Of a stretch of 10,045 bases of DNA, positions 1 through 6,476 are shown one piece after another. This stretch comes from Chloroflexi bacterium UBA6265 (GTDB lineage Bacteria > Chloroflexota > Chloroflexia > Thermomicrobiales > UBA6265): contig DJVD01000261.1 of NCBI GenBank assembly GCA_002440805.1, forward strand, positions 1 through 10,045, written 5' to 3'. The position numbers and the translations under genes are program-made. The first letter of the stretch is position 1; each line of letters begins with the position of its first letter. The notes beneath the pieces are model-generated. The model was not told the DNA's origin. It saw nothing but the letters and a program-made list of their open reading frames with translations, and made no database searches.

Positions 1-779
1 ACGCTGTTGAAGATGAGTCCGAGGAAAACCGGCACATACAACGCCCCCATTTGCCGCAGCGCCGGGTGACGCCATTCAAACGCCGGAACCGGCATGATGC
101 CGTGACGAACGAGCGGCGGGATTTGAATGACAATGATCATCGCTGCCCCGATCACGGTACCCCAGGCCATCGCCTCCACACCCCAGCGCGCGCCAAACAA
201 TGAGGTGACGGTAACAATCGCCAGGTTTCGCACTGCGGTTGAAAGTGCCGGCGCCATCACCCGCTCGATGGCATACAGCATCGCCTGCAACACCGTTGCC
301 AAACACAGCAGCAGCGCCGCCGGCAGCACAATTCGCACGAGCCGAACCGTCAATTCCACGGTTTCCGGACCGCGCGCGCCATCATCTCCAGAAATCAGGA
401 TGAGTGCATCCACCACATTGGGGGCATAGACCCACGCAACGATGACCGCCGCTCCAACGACCACCAGCACTCCGGTGAGCAACGTACCACCGATACGGCG
501 GATCTCCTGTTGATTACCGAGCGATTGCGCCGCCCACTGCGCCAGCACCGGAATTAAGGCGGCTTGCAACGCGCCGCTGGCAAGCAGGTCGAACAGCAGT
601 GTCTGGATATTATCTGCCACGGTAAAGGCGGCAATCTCATCACCTGTGCCGAACAGGCCGGCGGCCAGTTGCTCCCGCACAAGGCCAAGTACGCGACTCA
701 GCACATTGCCGAACATCAGGATGAGGGCCGCGATGGCAATGCCACCTGATCGCCTGACGGGAGGGGAGACGTCGGTCAC
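1..779 (-). CDS. murJ: MurJ/MviN-type lipid II flippase (C-terminus beyond the window)
   Basis: A polytopic inner-membrane protein of the MOP flippase superfamily, expected to flip undecaprenyl-linked cell-wall precursor outward. About 259 residues are visible, roughly half of a usual 500-residue MurJ. The N-terminus carries the family pattern: hydrophobic helix, then SRVLGLVRE, then GTGDEIAAF, then a second helix ending in GALQAALIPVLAQ. The start is GTG at 777-779, overlapping the upstream gene's TGA as GTGA, which explains why an ATG-only search misses it. Compared with E. coli MurJ, the equivalents of R18 and R24 are present, but those of D39, R52 and E57 are replaced (A, F and S by my alignment). 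The stretch TLLFDLLASG resembles the form I recall from actinobacterial and chloroflexal homologues. Family is secure. Lipid II rather than another undecaprenyl-linked glycan as substrate is inference, and the neighbouring TagA-like glycosyltransferase leaves the alternative open. Confidence 0.88.
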   Translation of the reverse strand, partial: MTDVSPPVRRSGGIAIAALILMFGNVLSRVLGLVREQLAAGLFGTGDEIAAFTVADNIQTLLFDLLASGALQAALIPVLAQWAAQSLGNQQEIRRIGGTLLTGVLVVVGAAVIVAWVYAPNVVDALILISGDDGARGPETVELTVRLVRIVLPAALLLCLATVLQAMLYAIERVMAPALSTAVRNLAIVTVTSLFGARWGVEAMAWGTVIGAAMIIVIQIPPLVRHGIMPVPAFEWRHPALRQMGALYVPVFLGLIFNS

Positions 780-1312
780 TTAAATCTGACCCACGCGATG
801 AGATAAGCCACGGCAGCGAAGAGCAGATCTGGAATCACCCGAATTTGCAATAGTTGGGTGCCGAATGGGGAGAGATTGTTCACCATATCCCACGAGATGC
901 CGAAGCGGTTGGCCAGTAGCACGCGACTGAGGATAAGCCCCACCGTAATGATTCCGAACGCAAGGATCTGCAGGTCGGCACCACGCTTGTTATTTGTGCC
1001 CCAGGCGATTGCTTCTGCCACGCCGAATCCGAGTACGAGCGCGAGATAGAACTGCCAACTGGGGAAGAATCGCCAGACGACCGCCACTGCGAGTGCAACA
1101 AGTAAGCCCGCACCGGCTGCCTTCACCAGGGACTGACTCGAGGTTTTGATGGAACCCATCGTGCGCACACCGGCGCAATCCGGGCACCGCAACCCAACGG
1201 GGGTGCGCACCGAATCCAGCGGACAAATCGGCTTGCCACAACGGGAACAGCGCAGTCCGGTAAGCACATCGGGATGGTAGGAGCAAGGCACTTGCCCGAG
1301 AGAATGATCCAT
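776..1312 (-). CDS. Small membrane protein with N-terminal B-box-like zinc finger
   Basis: A 178-residue protein with two parts. Residues 10-46 hold a compact cysteine/histidine array: C10, H13, C22, C25, C30, D33, C43, C46. This spacing matches the B-box-type finger found at the front of some bacterial rhomboid-like and other membrane proteins, and would bind two zinc ions if all ligands are used. Residues about 62-178 contain four hydrophobic segments (about 63-83, 87-104, 112-134, 157-176). I see no rhomboid GxSx(G) or other catalytic motif in them. The gene sits 51 bp after the glycosyltransferase and its TGA overlaps the murJ GTG start, so it should be co-expressed and coupled with murJ. 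The ATG at 1310-1312 has only a weak upstream GGA. Function unknown; a cytoplasmic metal-binding head on a membrane anchor is all the sequence supports. Confidence 0.85.
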   Translation of the reverse strand: MDHSLGQVPCSYHPDVLTGLRCSRCGKPICPLDSVRTPVGLRCPDCAGVRTMGSIKTSSQSLVKAAGAGLLVALAVAVVWRFFPSWQFYLALVLGFGVAEAIAWGTNNKRGADLQILAFGIITVGLILSRVLLANRFGISWDMVNNLSPFGTQLLQIRVIPDLLFAAVAYLIAWVRFK

Positions 1313-1339
1313 GCGAGCGTATCCGCAGCGTTTTCCGGA

Positions 1340-1352
1340 CCGGATTCTCCGG
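1340..1352 (-). other. Small hairpin in the glycosyltransferase/zinc-finger gap
   Basis: Inverted repeat CCGGA-TTC-TCCGG in the only sizeable gap (51 bp) of the minus-strand cluster. It has no T-run after it on the minus strand, so it is not an intrinsic terminator. It could be an mRNA processing or stability element, or chance in GC-rich DNA. Confidence 0.3.
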
Positions 1353-1363
1353 CCACACGTTGG

Positions 1364-2137
1364 CTATTCTACGCCACGGCGCAGGCGAGTCCTTAGGAAC
1401 TCCCACATCACCAGGATCACGAAGTGGGGCAGCACGAGTTGCCGTCGCCACCGCCACGGCTCCCGCACCAGCCGATAGAGCCATTCGAGGCCCAATTTCC
1501 TCACCAGCGGCGGTGCATAGGGAACATTGCCGGAGATGTAATCGAAGGCACCCCCAATCCCGGCCACAACGCGGATGCCCGCGGCCTCAAGCGCAGCGAG
1601 GTTGCGATCGATCCAATAGATCTGGGCGGGAGCGCCGTAAGCGACAAGCAGGATGCTGGCTCCCGAATCGCGGATGCGGCGAATCGTCTCGGCATCGTCC
1701 TCAGGGCGCGGGGAACCATCACTCCACATGCCAGCGAATCGTGCTGCTGGTTGATCGACGAGCAACTTCTCGGCCGCCCTGCCTGCGATCCCTGGCCCTG
1801 CTCCGAGCAAGAACAACGTGACACCGATGTCAGATGAGAGGCGTGCCATATCGGCCGTGAGTTGTACGCCGGTATACCGGCTGGAATCAACGTTGGGGTG
1901 CAGCAATCGCATGGCGATTGCCAGCCCCGCTCCGTCCACCGTCACCAGTCCGGCAGAATTCACTGCCCTCGCGAATACCGGATCCTCACGGGCGGTCATC
2001 AGGTATTCCGGATTGGCGGTCACAACGTGGAGAATGCCGCCCTCTTGAGACAGGTACTCGTGAATTAATTCGAGGTGCGCATCGCGACCGCCGGGGGTGA
2101 TTTCTACCCCCAGCACCCGCGGCCGATTGGCGGTCAT
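1364..2137 (-). CDS. WecB/TagA/CpsF family glycosyltransferase
   Basis: A 257-residue glycosyltransferase (GT26 family). Members add a sugar, typically N-acetylmannosamine or its uronic acid, from a UDP donor to a polyprenyl-diphosphate-GlcNAc acceptor on the inner face of the membrane. Visible family motifs in order: T40-A-N-P-E44, D68-G-A-G, RYTG (87-90), FLLGAGPG (109-116), AYGAPAQIYW (166-175), GGAFDYISG (195-203) and GLEWLYRLVREPWRWRR (216-232). T40 and D68 have the same 28-residue spacing as the catalytic Thr/Asp pair (T37, D65) of Thermoanaerobacter italicus TagA. The C-terminal 40 residues are basic and hydrophobic, as in the membrane-docking appendage of TagA. The ATG overlaps the upstream stop as ATGA (2134-2137), implying translational coupling. 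The exact sugar and acceptor cannot be read from the sequence; the glycan could be a wall teichoic-like linkage unit, a capsule or an enterobacterial-antigen-like polymer. Confidence 0.93.
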   Translation of the reverse strand: MTANRPRVLGVEITPGGRDAHLELIHEYLSQEGGILHVVTANPEYLMTAREDPVFARAVNSAGLVTVDGAGLAIAMRLLHPNVDSSRYTGVQLTADMARLSSDIGVTLFLLGAGPGIAGRAAEKLLVDQPAARFAGMWSDGSPRPEDDAETIRRIRDSGASILLVAYGAPAQIYWIDRNLAALEAAGIRVVAGIGGAFDYISGNVPYAPPLVRKLGLEWLYRLVREPWRWRRQLVLPHFVILVMWEFLRTRLRRGVE

Positions 2138-4128
2138 CCGAAGCTGCTGCTTCCGCCGCCACCGCCGCCGCCAAAGCCACCGCCGCCGGAGAAGCCACCT
2201 CCACCGCCGCCAAAGCCTCCTCCACCGCCGGAACTGCTGCTAATCACCTTGGCCGCAGCTCCAATCATGCCGAGCAGGCTGCCCGATGCGCCGCCGAGGC
2301 CTCGGGCTGCAGAATCGCTGGAGCCCTGCAAATCAGGGATGTTCCAGCCACCGCCGCCCTGGGATGAGCTGCCGCCCCCGCCCGGGCTAAACGGTCCGCT
2401 ACCGCCATAGATCCAGGTGCCACCACCGCGACGGCCGGTTCGCATCGGATCTCCACCCGTGCCGACAATCACCGGACCACCACCGAACCAATCGGGGGTG
2501 GGCACACCGGCGCGCTCAAACTTCGTGACCCAGCCCTTCTCAATACCAAACGCAACCGCGTACGGCAGGAACCGCTCGTAAATAGCGCGGCTTTCCTCGA
2601 GATTTGCCCGGTCCTCGATATCGTCGAGATAGCGTTTGAATGCGTTCCATTTGGCTGCTGCTTCTGCACCAGCCATCGTCTTGCGCACCATCGCCTTGGA
2701 AACCGACACACCAATAAAGAAGACGAACGAGGCCGAGAAGATCATGAACCACAGCCAACCGGAGGTGCCGCCGTAGATCAGACTCATGATTGCCCAGACG
2801 ATTGCCGCAAGGATCGGCGCGAAGATCCCCATCATCGAGTAGCGAGCACGAACCTTGTTCGGGTCTTTCTCAAAGTAGCCATGTTCCACCACTTCACGGT
2901 AAAAGCCCTCGTGAATCCGACCGGCGCTGCGCTGCATGCGCTCGTTGGCCATATGCATTGGGGTGGATTTCCCTACCTCGAGCCCGTCGGGGAAGATCGC
3001 CTCAAGCAGCACATTCTCATAGTCTTCGCGCTCGGGTGCGAGATCGACGATCTGGATTTCGTAGATCGTGCTGGCTCCGAAACCGGCGAATCCGCCCGAG
3101 GTCTTCTCATCGATATGAATGATGCCGCGGCGACCGAGATCGACCAGGGTGGCAACCACATCACGCGTGTCGGTTCGCTCGTCTACCAGCGTGCCGGCGG
3201 CACCCGGATGCAGGTCATCCGGTGGCTCGGTGACGATATCGGCAATCAGGCCGATCTTGGGATCGCGGCCGGTAGTGAACCAGCGCAGCGCGACAAACAG
3301 CGTGCCGCCAACCGCAATCAGCAAACCTGCTGCGAGGTAGACCACACCGGTGACATTGTTCTTGTCGGACTGTTCGGCTTGCTCGAGGATTCGCTCGTCT
3401 TCCGCGGCCTGCCAGGGAGGCACGGCGGCATCGGTCATCTGCGGAAACTGCACCGCGATATCGAACTGGTCTGTCAGGTTTTGGCGAGTCCAGGTGAAGG
3501 TGTCGCCGTCATGCACCGCGTTCTCTGGCTGGTACACCGTGTCCTCAAAGGCCACGGCCTCGGGCAGATGGACGATCACTGTGGAGCTACGCACATCTGC
3601 GCTATCCACAACCTCGGACGAGACCGCTATCCAGCGGAGTTGTTGGGTGGGTGGGGTTTCATCCGGATAGCTGTTCAGTCCACCGATCACGTCGTATTCG
3701 ATCACGATGAGGCGATCTTCGCTGCCACTGGTGGGATCAAAGTAATAAACGATTTCGACTCCGCTGAGTCCCTCGTTCACCGTGTAGGTGCCCTGCTGGC
3801 CGCGATCGGCCCTCGCCAGGCTAAACGTTTCCGGCGCACTATCGGCGTCATTGGCCACGGCCACCTCAACGTTCTCAAGTGCCTCAAAACGCTCGTTGGG
3901 TATGATCCTGGTGCCGAAGCGGAACGTGCCAGTAAAGGCGACGAGTTGCGTTTCGACCACGTGGAAACTGCCGTCCTCGTTGATGGTTATTTCGGTGTTG
4001 TATTCCCGCCAGAATGCGTCGCGCTCGGACTGCGCCGAGGCAAGGGAACCGACACTGGCGAGTGCGAGCGCAAGGATCGCAATCAGAAGGAGCGCTGCAA
4101 AAGATCGATTGCGGGTTGCCATGGTCAT
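2134..4128 (-). CDS. DUF2207 domain membrane protein with polyglycine tail
   Basis: A 664-residue protein of the DUF2207 (YciQ-like) family, function unknown. Order: signal peptide or anchor (about 10-32, ending ASA-Q); an extracytoplasmic DUF2207 domain (about 38-230) with the usual opening W-R-E-Y-N-T-E-I-T-I-N-E-D-G and F-R-F-G-T-R-I-I-P; a membrane helix (about 259-283) followed by RWFTTGRDP; a cytoplasmic region (290-430) containing VVATLVDLGRRGIIHI; two close helices (about 432-453 and 457-476); a second cytoplasmic region ending in FERFLPYAVAFGI-type sequence (519-529) and W547-F; then a Gly/Ser-rich tail from about 545, almost pure glycine and serine from 630. This architecture and tail are typical of the family. 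It is the first gene of the minus-strand envelope cluster. ATG at 4126-4128 or 4120-4122 are both possible: an in-frame stop lies 10 bp upstream and GAGGAG is 14 nt away, too far to decide. A role in envelope biogenesis is suggested only by its neighbours. Confidence 0.9.
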   Translation of the reverse strand: MTMATRNRSFAALLLIAILALALASVGSLASAQSERDAFWREYNTEITINEDGSFHVVETQLVAFTGTFRFGTRIIPNERFEALENVEVAVANDADSAPETFSLARADRGQQGTYTVNEGLSGVEIVYYFDPTSGSEDRLIVIEYDVIGGLNSYPDETPPTQQLRWIAVSSEVVDSADVRSSTVIVHLPEAVAFEDTVYQPENAVHDGDTFTWTRQNLTDQFDIAVQFPQMTDAAVPPWQAAEDERILEQAEQSDKNNVTGVVYLAAGLLIAVGGTLFVALRWFTTGRDPKIGLIADIVTEPPDDLHPGAAGTLVDERTDTRDVVATLVDLGRRGIIHIDEKTSGGFAGFGASTIYEIQIVDLAPEREDYENVLLEAIFPDGLEVGKSTPMHMANERMQRSAGRIHEGFYREVVEHGYFEKDPNKVRARYSMMGIFAPILAAIVWAIMSLIYGGTSGWLWFMIFSASFVFFIGVSVSKAMVRKTMAGAEAAAKWNAFKRYLDDIEDRANLEESRAIYERFLPYAVAFGIEKGWVTKFERAGVPTPDWFGGGPVIVGTGGDPMRTGRRGGGTWIYGGSGPFSPGGGGSSSQGGGGWNIPDLQGSSDSAARGLGGASGSLLGMIGAAAKVISSSSGGGGGFGGGGGGFSGGGGFGGGGGGGSSSFG
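2148..2240. repeat. Low-complexity GGN tract encoding the polyglycine tail
   Basis: The plus strand reads as imperfect repeats of CCG/CCA triplets interrupted by AAAGCC and GGAGAA. On the coding (minus) strand these become runs of GGN glycine codons separated by Phe and Ser codons. It encodes the C-terminal tail of the DUF2207 protein and ends a few codons before the overlapping start of the glycosyltransferase. Slippage-prone and G-rich on the mRNA strand. Confidence 0.85.
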
Positions 4129-4267
4129 GCCTGCTACTCACACTCCTCGACGTTATCGACGTATTGTCCTTTCATTCTAACGCGTGAATTGGCGTCCATG
4201 TTCCCGTCGCCCGGCGAAATTTGGCAGGGCCAGATACAATGAAAAGACGTTAGGTACAGGAACCAGA
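4129..4267. promoter_or_regulatory. Divergent intergenic region between the DUF2207 gene and the Fur-family gene
   Basis: This 139-bp gap must hold promoters in both directions. On the plus strand TACAAT (4235-4240) is a good -10 for the regulator gene, but no matching -35 lies 16-18 bp upstream; a small inverted repeat TGGC-AGG-GCCA (4222-4232) sits just before it. On the minus strand TAGAAT (4179-4174) and GACAAT (4168-4163) are candidate -10 boxes with poor -35 partners. The direct repeat CGACGT-TAT-CGACGT (4148-4162) lies between them and the DUF2207 start. Individual promoter calls are tentative. Confidence 0.4.
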
Positions 4268-4726
4268 ATGCAGCAAACCCAGAATCCACACACCACCCAT
4301 TTGACCATTGAGGAGATAGAACACCGACTCCGCCAGCACGGCTACCGGCTCACGGGGCCGCGCACAGTAGTGGTAGATGCGGTGCTGCGCCATCAACGAC
4401 CATTTACCGCCGAGCAGTTGGTAGCTGAATTGAGTAGCGGCGATGACAGCATCGGTCGCGCCACGGTGTACCGCACGCTCGAGGTGCTGGCGAGTATGGA
4501 TGTACTCACCCGCATCGTTTCACCCGATGGCCACCCCAGCTACATCAGCGGCGCACCGGGCCATCGCCATCATCTCCTCTGCCAGGTGTGCGGCATCACG
4601 GTGACGTTTACCGCCTGCCCCATGTCCGAACTCATTTCCACCCTTGCTGATGAAACAAAATTCCAGATCAACGAACACACGCTGGAAGTATTCGGCGTGT
4701 GCCCGTCGTGTCAGGCGCATCAGTAG
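4268..4726 (+). CDS. Fur-family metal-responsive transcriptional regulator
   Basis: A 152-residue repressor of the Fur/Zur/Mur/PerR group. Residues about 13-83 form the winged-helix DNA-binding domain, with recognition helix S61-I-G-R-A-T-V-Y-R-T-L. The C-terminal dimerisation domain holds metal ligands: H99-R-H101-H102, C105-x-x-C108, H137 and C145-x-x-C148. The two CxxC pairs are the usual structural zinc site. I chose ATG 4268 because AGGA lies 8 nt upstream and the family begins around here; an in-frame ATG at 4184 would add 28 unrelated residues spanning the promoter. The gene is followed 98 bp later by a metal ABC transporter whose promoter contains a perfect palindrome, so this protein is the obvious candidate repressor. 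Zinc, manganese or iron sensing cannot be distinguished; adjacency to a ZnuC/MntB-type ATPase favours Zn or Mn. No helix-breaking or truncation features are seen. Confidence 0.93.
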   Translation: MQQTQNPHTTHLTIEEIEHRLRQHGYRLTGPRTVVVDAVLRHQRPFTAEQLVAELSSGDDSIGRATVYRTLEVLASMDVLTRIVSPDGHPSYISGAPGHRHHLLCQVCGITVTFTACPMSELISTLADETKFQINEHTLEVFGVCPSCQAHQ

Positions 4727-4740
4727 CCCTCACATCGATA

Positions 4741-4769
4741 TTGACACAAAGTATCACTAGTGATAGGTT
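4741..4769 (+). promoter_or_regulatory. Promoter of the metal ABC transporter operon
   Basis: TTGACA (4741-4746, a perfect -35) is followed after exactly 17 bp by TAGGTT (4764-4769, with the conserved T, A and final T of a -10). It lies 14 bp after the regulator's stop codon and 55 bp before the ATPase ATG. This gives the transporter its own promoter separate from the regulator gene. Transcription would begin near 4776. Confidence 0.65.
4752..4765. promoter_or_regulatory. Perfect 14-bp palindromic operator candidate
   Basis: TATCACTAGTGATA is its own reverse complement and lies in the spacer of the promoter above, where a bound protein would block RNA polymerase. Weak symmetry continues two bases further out (AA at 4748-4749 with TT at 4768-4769). 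The likely ligand is the Fur-family protein encoded immediately upstream; a DtxR/MntR-type regulator encoded elsewhere is the alternative. Confidence 0.65.
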
Positions 4770-4824
4770 TCACTCCGGCGCGCAGATATGCGGGCCCGCC
4801 CAGCAATCAAGGATCACCCCCGGA

Positions 4825-5583
4825 ATGAGTTCTCTACCTCCCGTCCTCACCTGTCACAATCTCGCCGTGCATTACGACAATCGATCCGCCTTGCGGGATG
4901 TCAACCTGGAAATCAAGCGCGGCCAGATCACGGCCCTGCTTGGCCCGAACGGCGCGGGAAAAAGCACATTGCTGAAAGTCCTGGCGGGAATGATTCCCCC
5001 CAGCCACGGTGCAGCGAAGTTCGAGGGGGAGGAACTCTCCGGTCCGCACGCCAATATCACCTATGTCCCCCAACGCTCCGATGTCGACTGGACGTTTCCC
5101 ATTTCCGTGCTGGAATGCACGCTGTTGGGCCTGGCCGGATCACGCTCCCGCTGGAAGCCGTTCTCACGGCACGACAAGGCTGTTGCGATGCAGGCGCTGA
5201 AGGATGTGCGCATGGATCACCTTGCCCAGGCGCAGATCGATGCCCTCAGTGGCGGACAGCAGCAGCGCGTGTTCCTGGCGCGGGCGCTGTTGAACAATGG
5301 CGATGTGCTGTTATTGGACGAACCATTTACCGGCGTGGATGTGCCGACGCAAGACATGCTGGTAGACCTGCTGACTGAACTGAAATCGCGCGGGACGGCG
5401 ATTGTGTACGCTACCCACGATCTCGCGCAGGCAGCGCGAACAGCCGACTACGCGGTGCTGCTAAACGGCGATATCGTTGCCGAAGGCTCACCACACGACA
5501 TCTTTCAACAGGATGTGTTGCTTCGCACGTTCGGCGGCAGTGTGATTTCCGTGGAGTCGCTGCGAGAGGTGGCGGCATCATGA
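4825..5583 (+). CDS. Metal (Mn/Zn/Fe-type) ABC transporter ATP-binding protein
   Basis: A 252-residue ABC ATPase that powers metal-ion import. Visible motifs: Walker A GPNGAGKST (40-48), Q-loop Q83 in VPQRSDVDWTFPISV, signature LSGGQQQR (141-148), Walker B VLLLDEP (161-167, catalytic E166) and switch H198 in ATHD. The Q-loop sequence with VDW-FP is characteristic of the metal-chelate uptake ATPases (ZnuC, MntB, SitB). ATG 4825 is chosen because AAGGA lies 11 nt upstream and the protein then begins at the normal point; the longer frame opening inside the regulator gene (4699) would add 42 unlikely residues across the promoter. Its stop overlaps the permease start as ATGA (5580-5583), so the two are translationally coupled. 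Zn versus Mn versus Fe is not decidable here. Confidence 0.94.
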   Translation: MSSLPPVLTCHNLAVHYDNRSALRDVNLEIKRGQITALLGPNGAGKSTLLKVLAGMIPPSHGAAKFEGEELSGPHANITYVPQRSDVDWTFPISVLECTLLGLAGSRSRWKPFSRHDKAVAMQALKDVRMDHLAQAQIDALSGGQQQRVFLARALLNNGDVLLLDEPFTGVDVPTQDMLVDLLTELKSRGTAIVYATHDLAQAARTADYAVLLNGDIVAEGSPHDIFQQDVLLRTFGGSVISVESLREVAAS

Positions 5584-6476
5584 GCTGGTTGACCGACCCC
5601 TGGCACTTCACATTCATGCAGCACGCGTTCCTTGCGATCATCCTGGTGGGGATTATTTGCGGCGCCATTGGGGTGTTCGTGATCCTGCGCGGATATTCGT
5701 TCCTTGGTGATGCGTTGTCACACGCCATCTTTCCCGGCGTGGTCATAACGTTTATCCTGGGCGGCAATTTCCTCGTCGGCGCATTGATCGCAGCGGTGAT
5801 CATTTCCACGCTAATCGGCGTGGTCAGCCAGAGCGGCCGGATCAACAACGACACCGCGATCGGAGTCCTCTTCGCCGGATCGTTCGCCCTCGGTGTGGCT
5901 CTGATGAGTTTGCAGAGCGGCTATGTGCGCGACTTGAATTCGTTCCTGTTCGGCTCGATCCTGGGGGTCAGCCGGGATGATCTCGTTATCACCGCGATCG
6001 TGGGGCTGGTTGTCCTGGTGGGCCTGGCAATGTTCCGCCGCGAGATCACGCTGATTTCGTTTGATCGCGTCTTCGCTCGATCCACGGGCCTCAATTTGTG
6101 GGTGTTCGACCAACTCTTCCTGTTGCTGCTGGCACTGGCGATCGTCGTATCGTTGCAAACAGTTGGCAATGTGCTGGTATTGGCGATGCTGGTAACGCCA
6201 GCCGCCAGCGCGCGCATGTTAACTGATAACTTGCGCCGGATGATCGCGCTCAGCAGCACAATCGGCGCGCTGTCTGGCCTGGTTGGTCTTTACATCAGCT
6301 ATTATCGTGGCGTGCCGAGTGGAGCTGCCGTGGTGCTCACAGCAACCGCCGTGTTTGGGATGCTCTTCCTCTTCGCGCCTCGCAACGGCGTGGTCACGGC
6401 CCGGGTGCGCCAACGCATCCACTATTCTCATCCAGAAGACGATGTCCGCGTGGTGCCGGACAAGCCGCAAGCCTAA
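5580..6476 (+). CDS. Metal ABC transporter permease (ABC-3 family)
   Basis: A 298-residue membrane protein of the ZnuB/MntC/SitC family, which forms the homodimeric channel for divalent metal import. About eight hydrophobic segments are visible. Family motifs include GYSFLGDALSHAIFPG (38-53), D91-TAIGVLFAGSFALG, RSTGLNLWVFDQ (167-178) and the long conserved block TVGNVLVLAMLVTPAASARMLT starting at 194 (given here in part), followed by LYISYYRGVPSGAAVVL (237-253). It overlaps the ATPase by four bases. The stop TAA (6474-6476) overlaps the stop of the convergent transpeptidase gene, and no terminator is seen after it. No substrate-binding lipoprotein gene follows or precedes, which is unusual for this transporter type; it may be encoded elsewhere. 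Confidence 0.94.
   Translation: MSWLTDPWHFTFMQHAFLAIILVGIICGAIGVFVILRGYSFLGDALSHAIFPGVVITFILGGNFLVGALIAAVIISTLIGVVSQSGRINNDTAIGVLFAGSFALGVALMSLQSGYVRDLNSFLFGSILGVSRDDLVITAIVGLVVLVGLAMFRREITLISFDRVFARSTGLNLWVFDQLFLLLLALAIVVSLQTVGNVLVLAMLVTPAASARMLTDNLRRMIALSSTIGALSGLVGLYISYYRGVPSGAAVVLTATAVFGMLFLFAPRNGVVTARVRQRIHYSHPEDDVRVVPDKPQA

Noticed and set aside
2881..4242. A 453-codon open frame on the plus strand opposite the DUF2207 gene
   Set aside because: It is antisense to a clearly recognisable DUF2207 protein, its translation resembles no family, and long antisense frames are expected in GC-rich coding DNA.
4184..4267. N-terminal extension of the Fur-family protein from ATG 4184
   Set aside because: The extra 28 residues do not fit the family, cover the likely -10 box, and the ATG at 4268 has a proper ribosome site.
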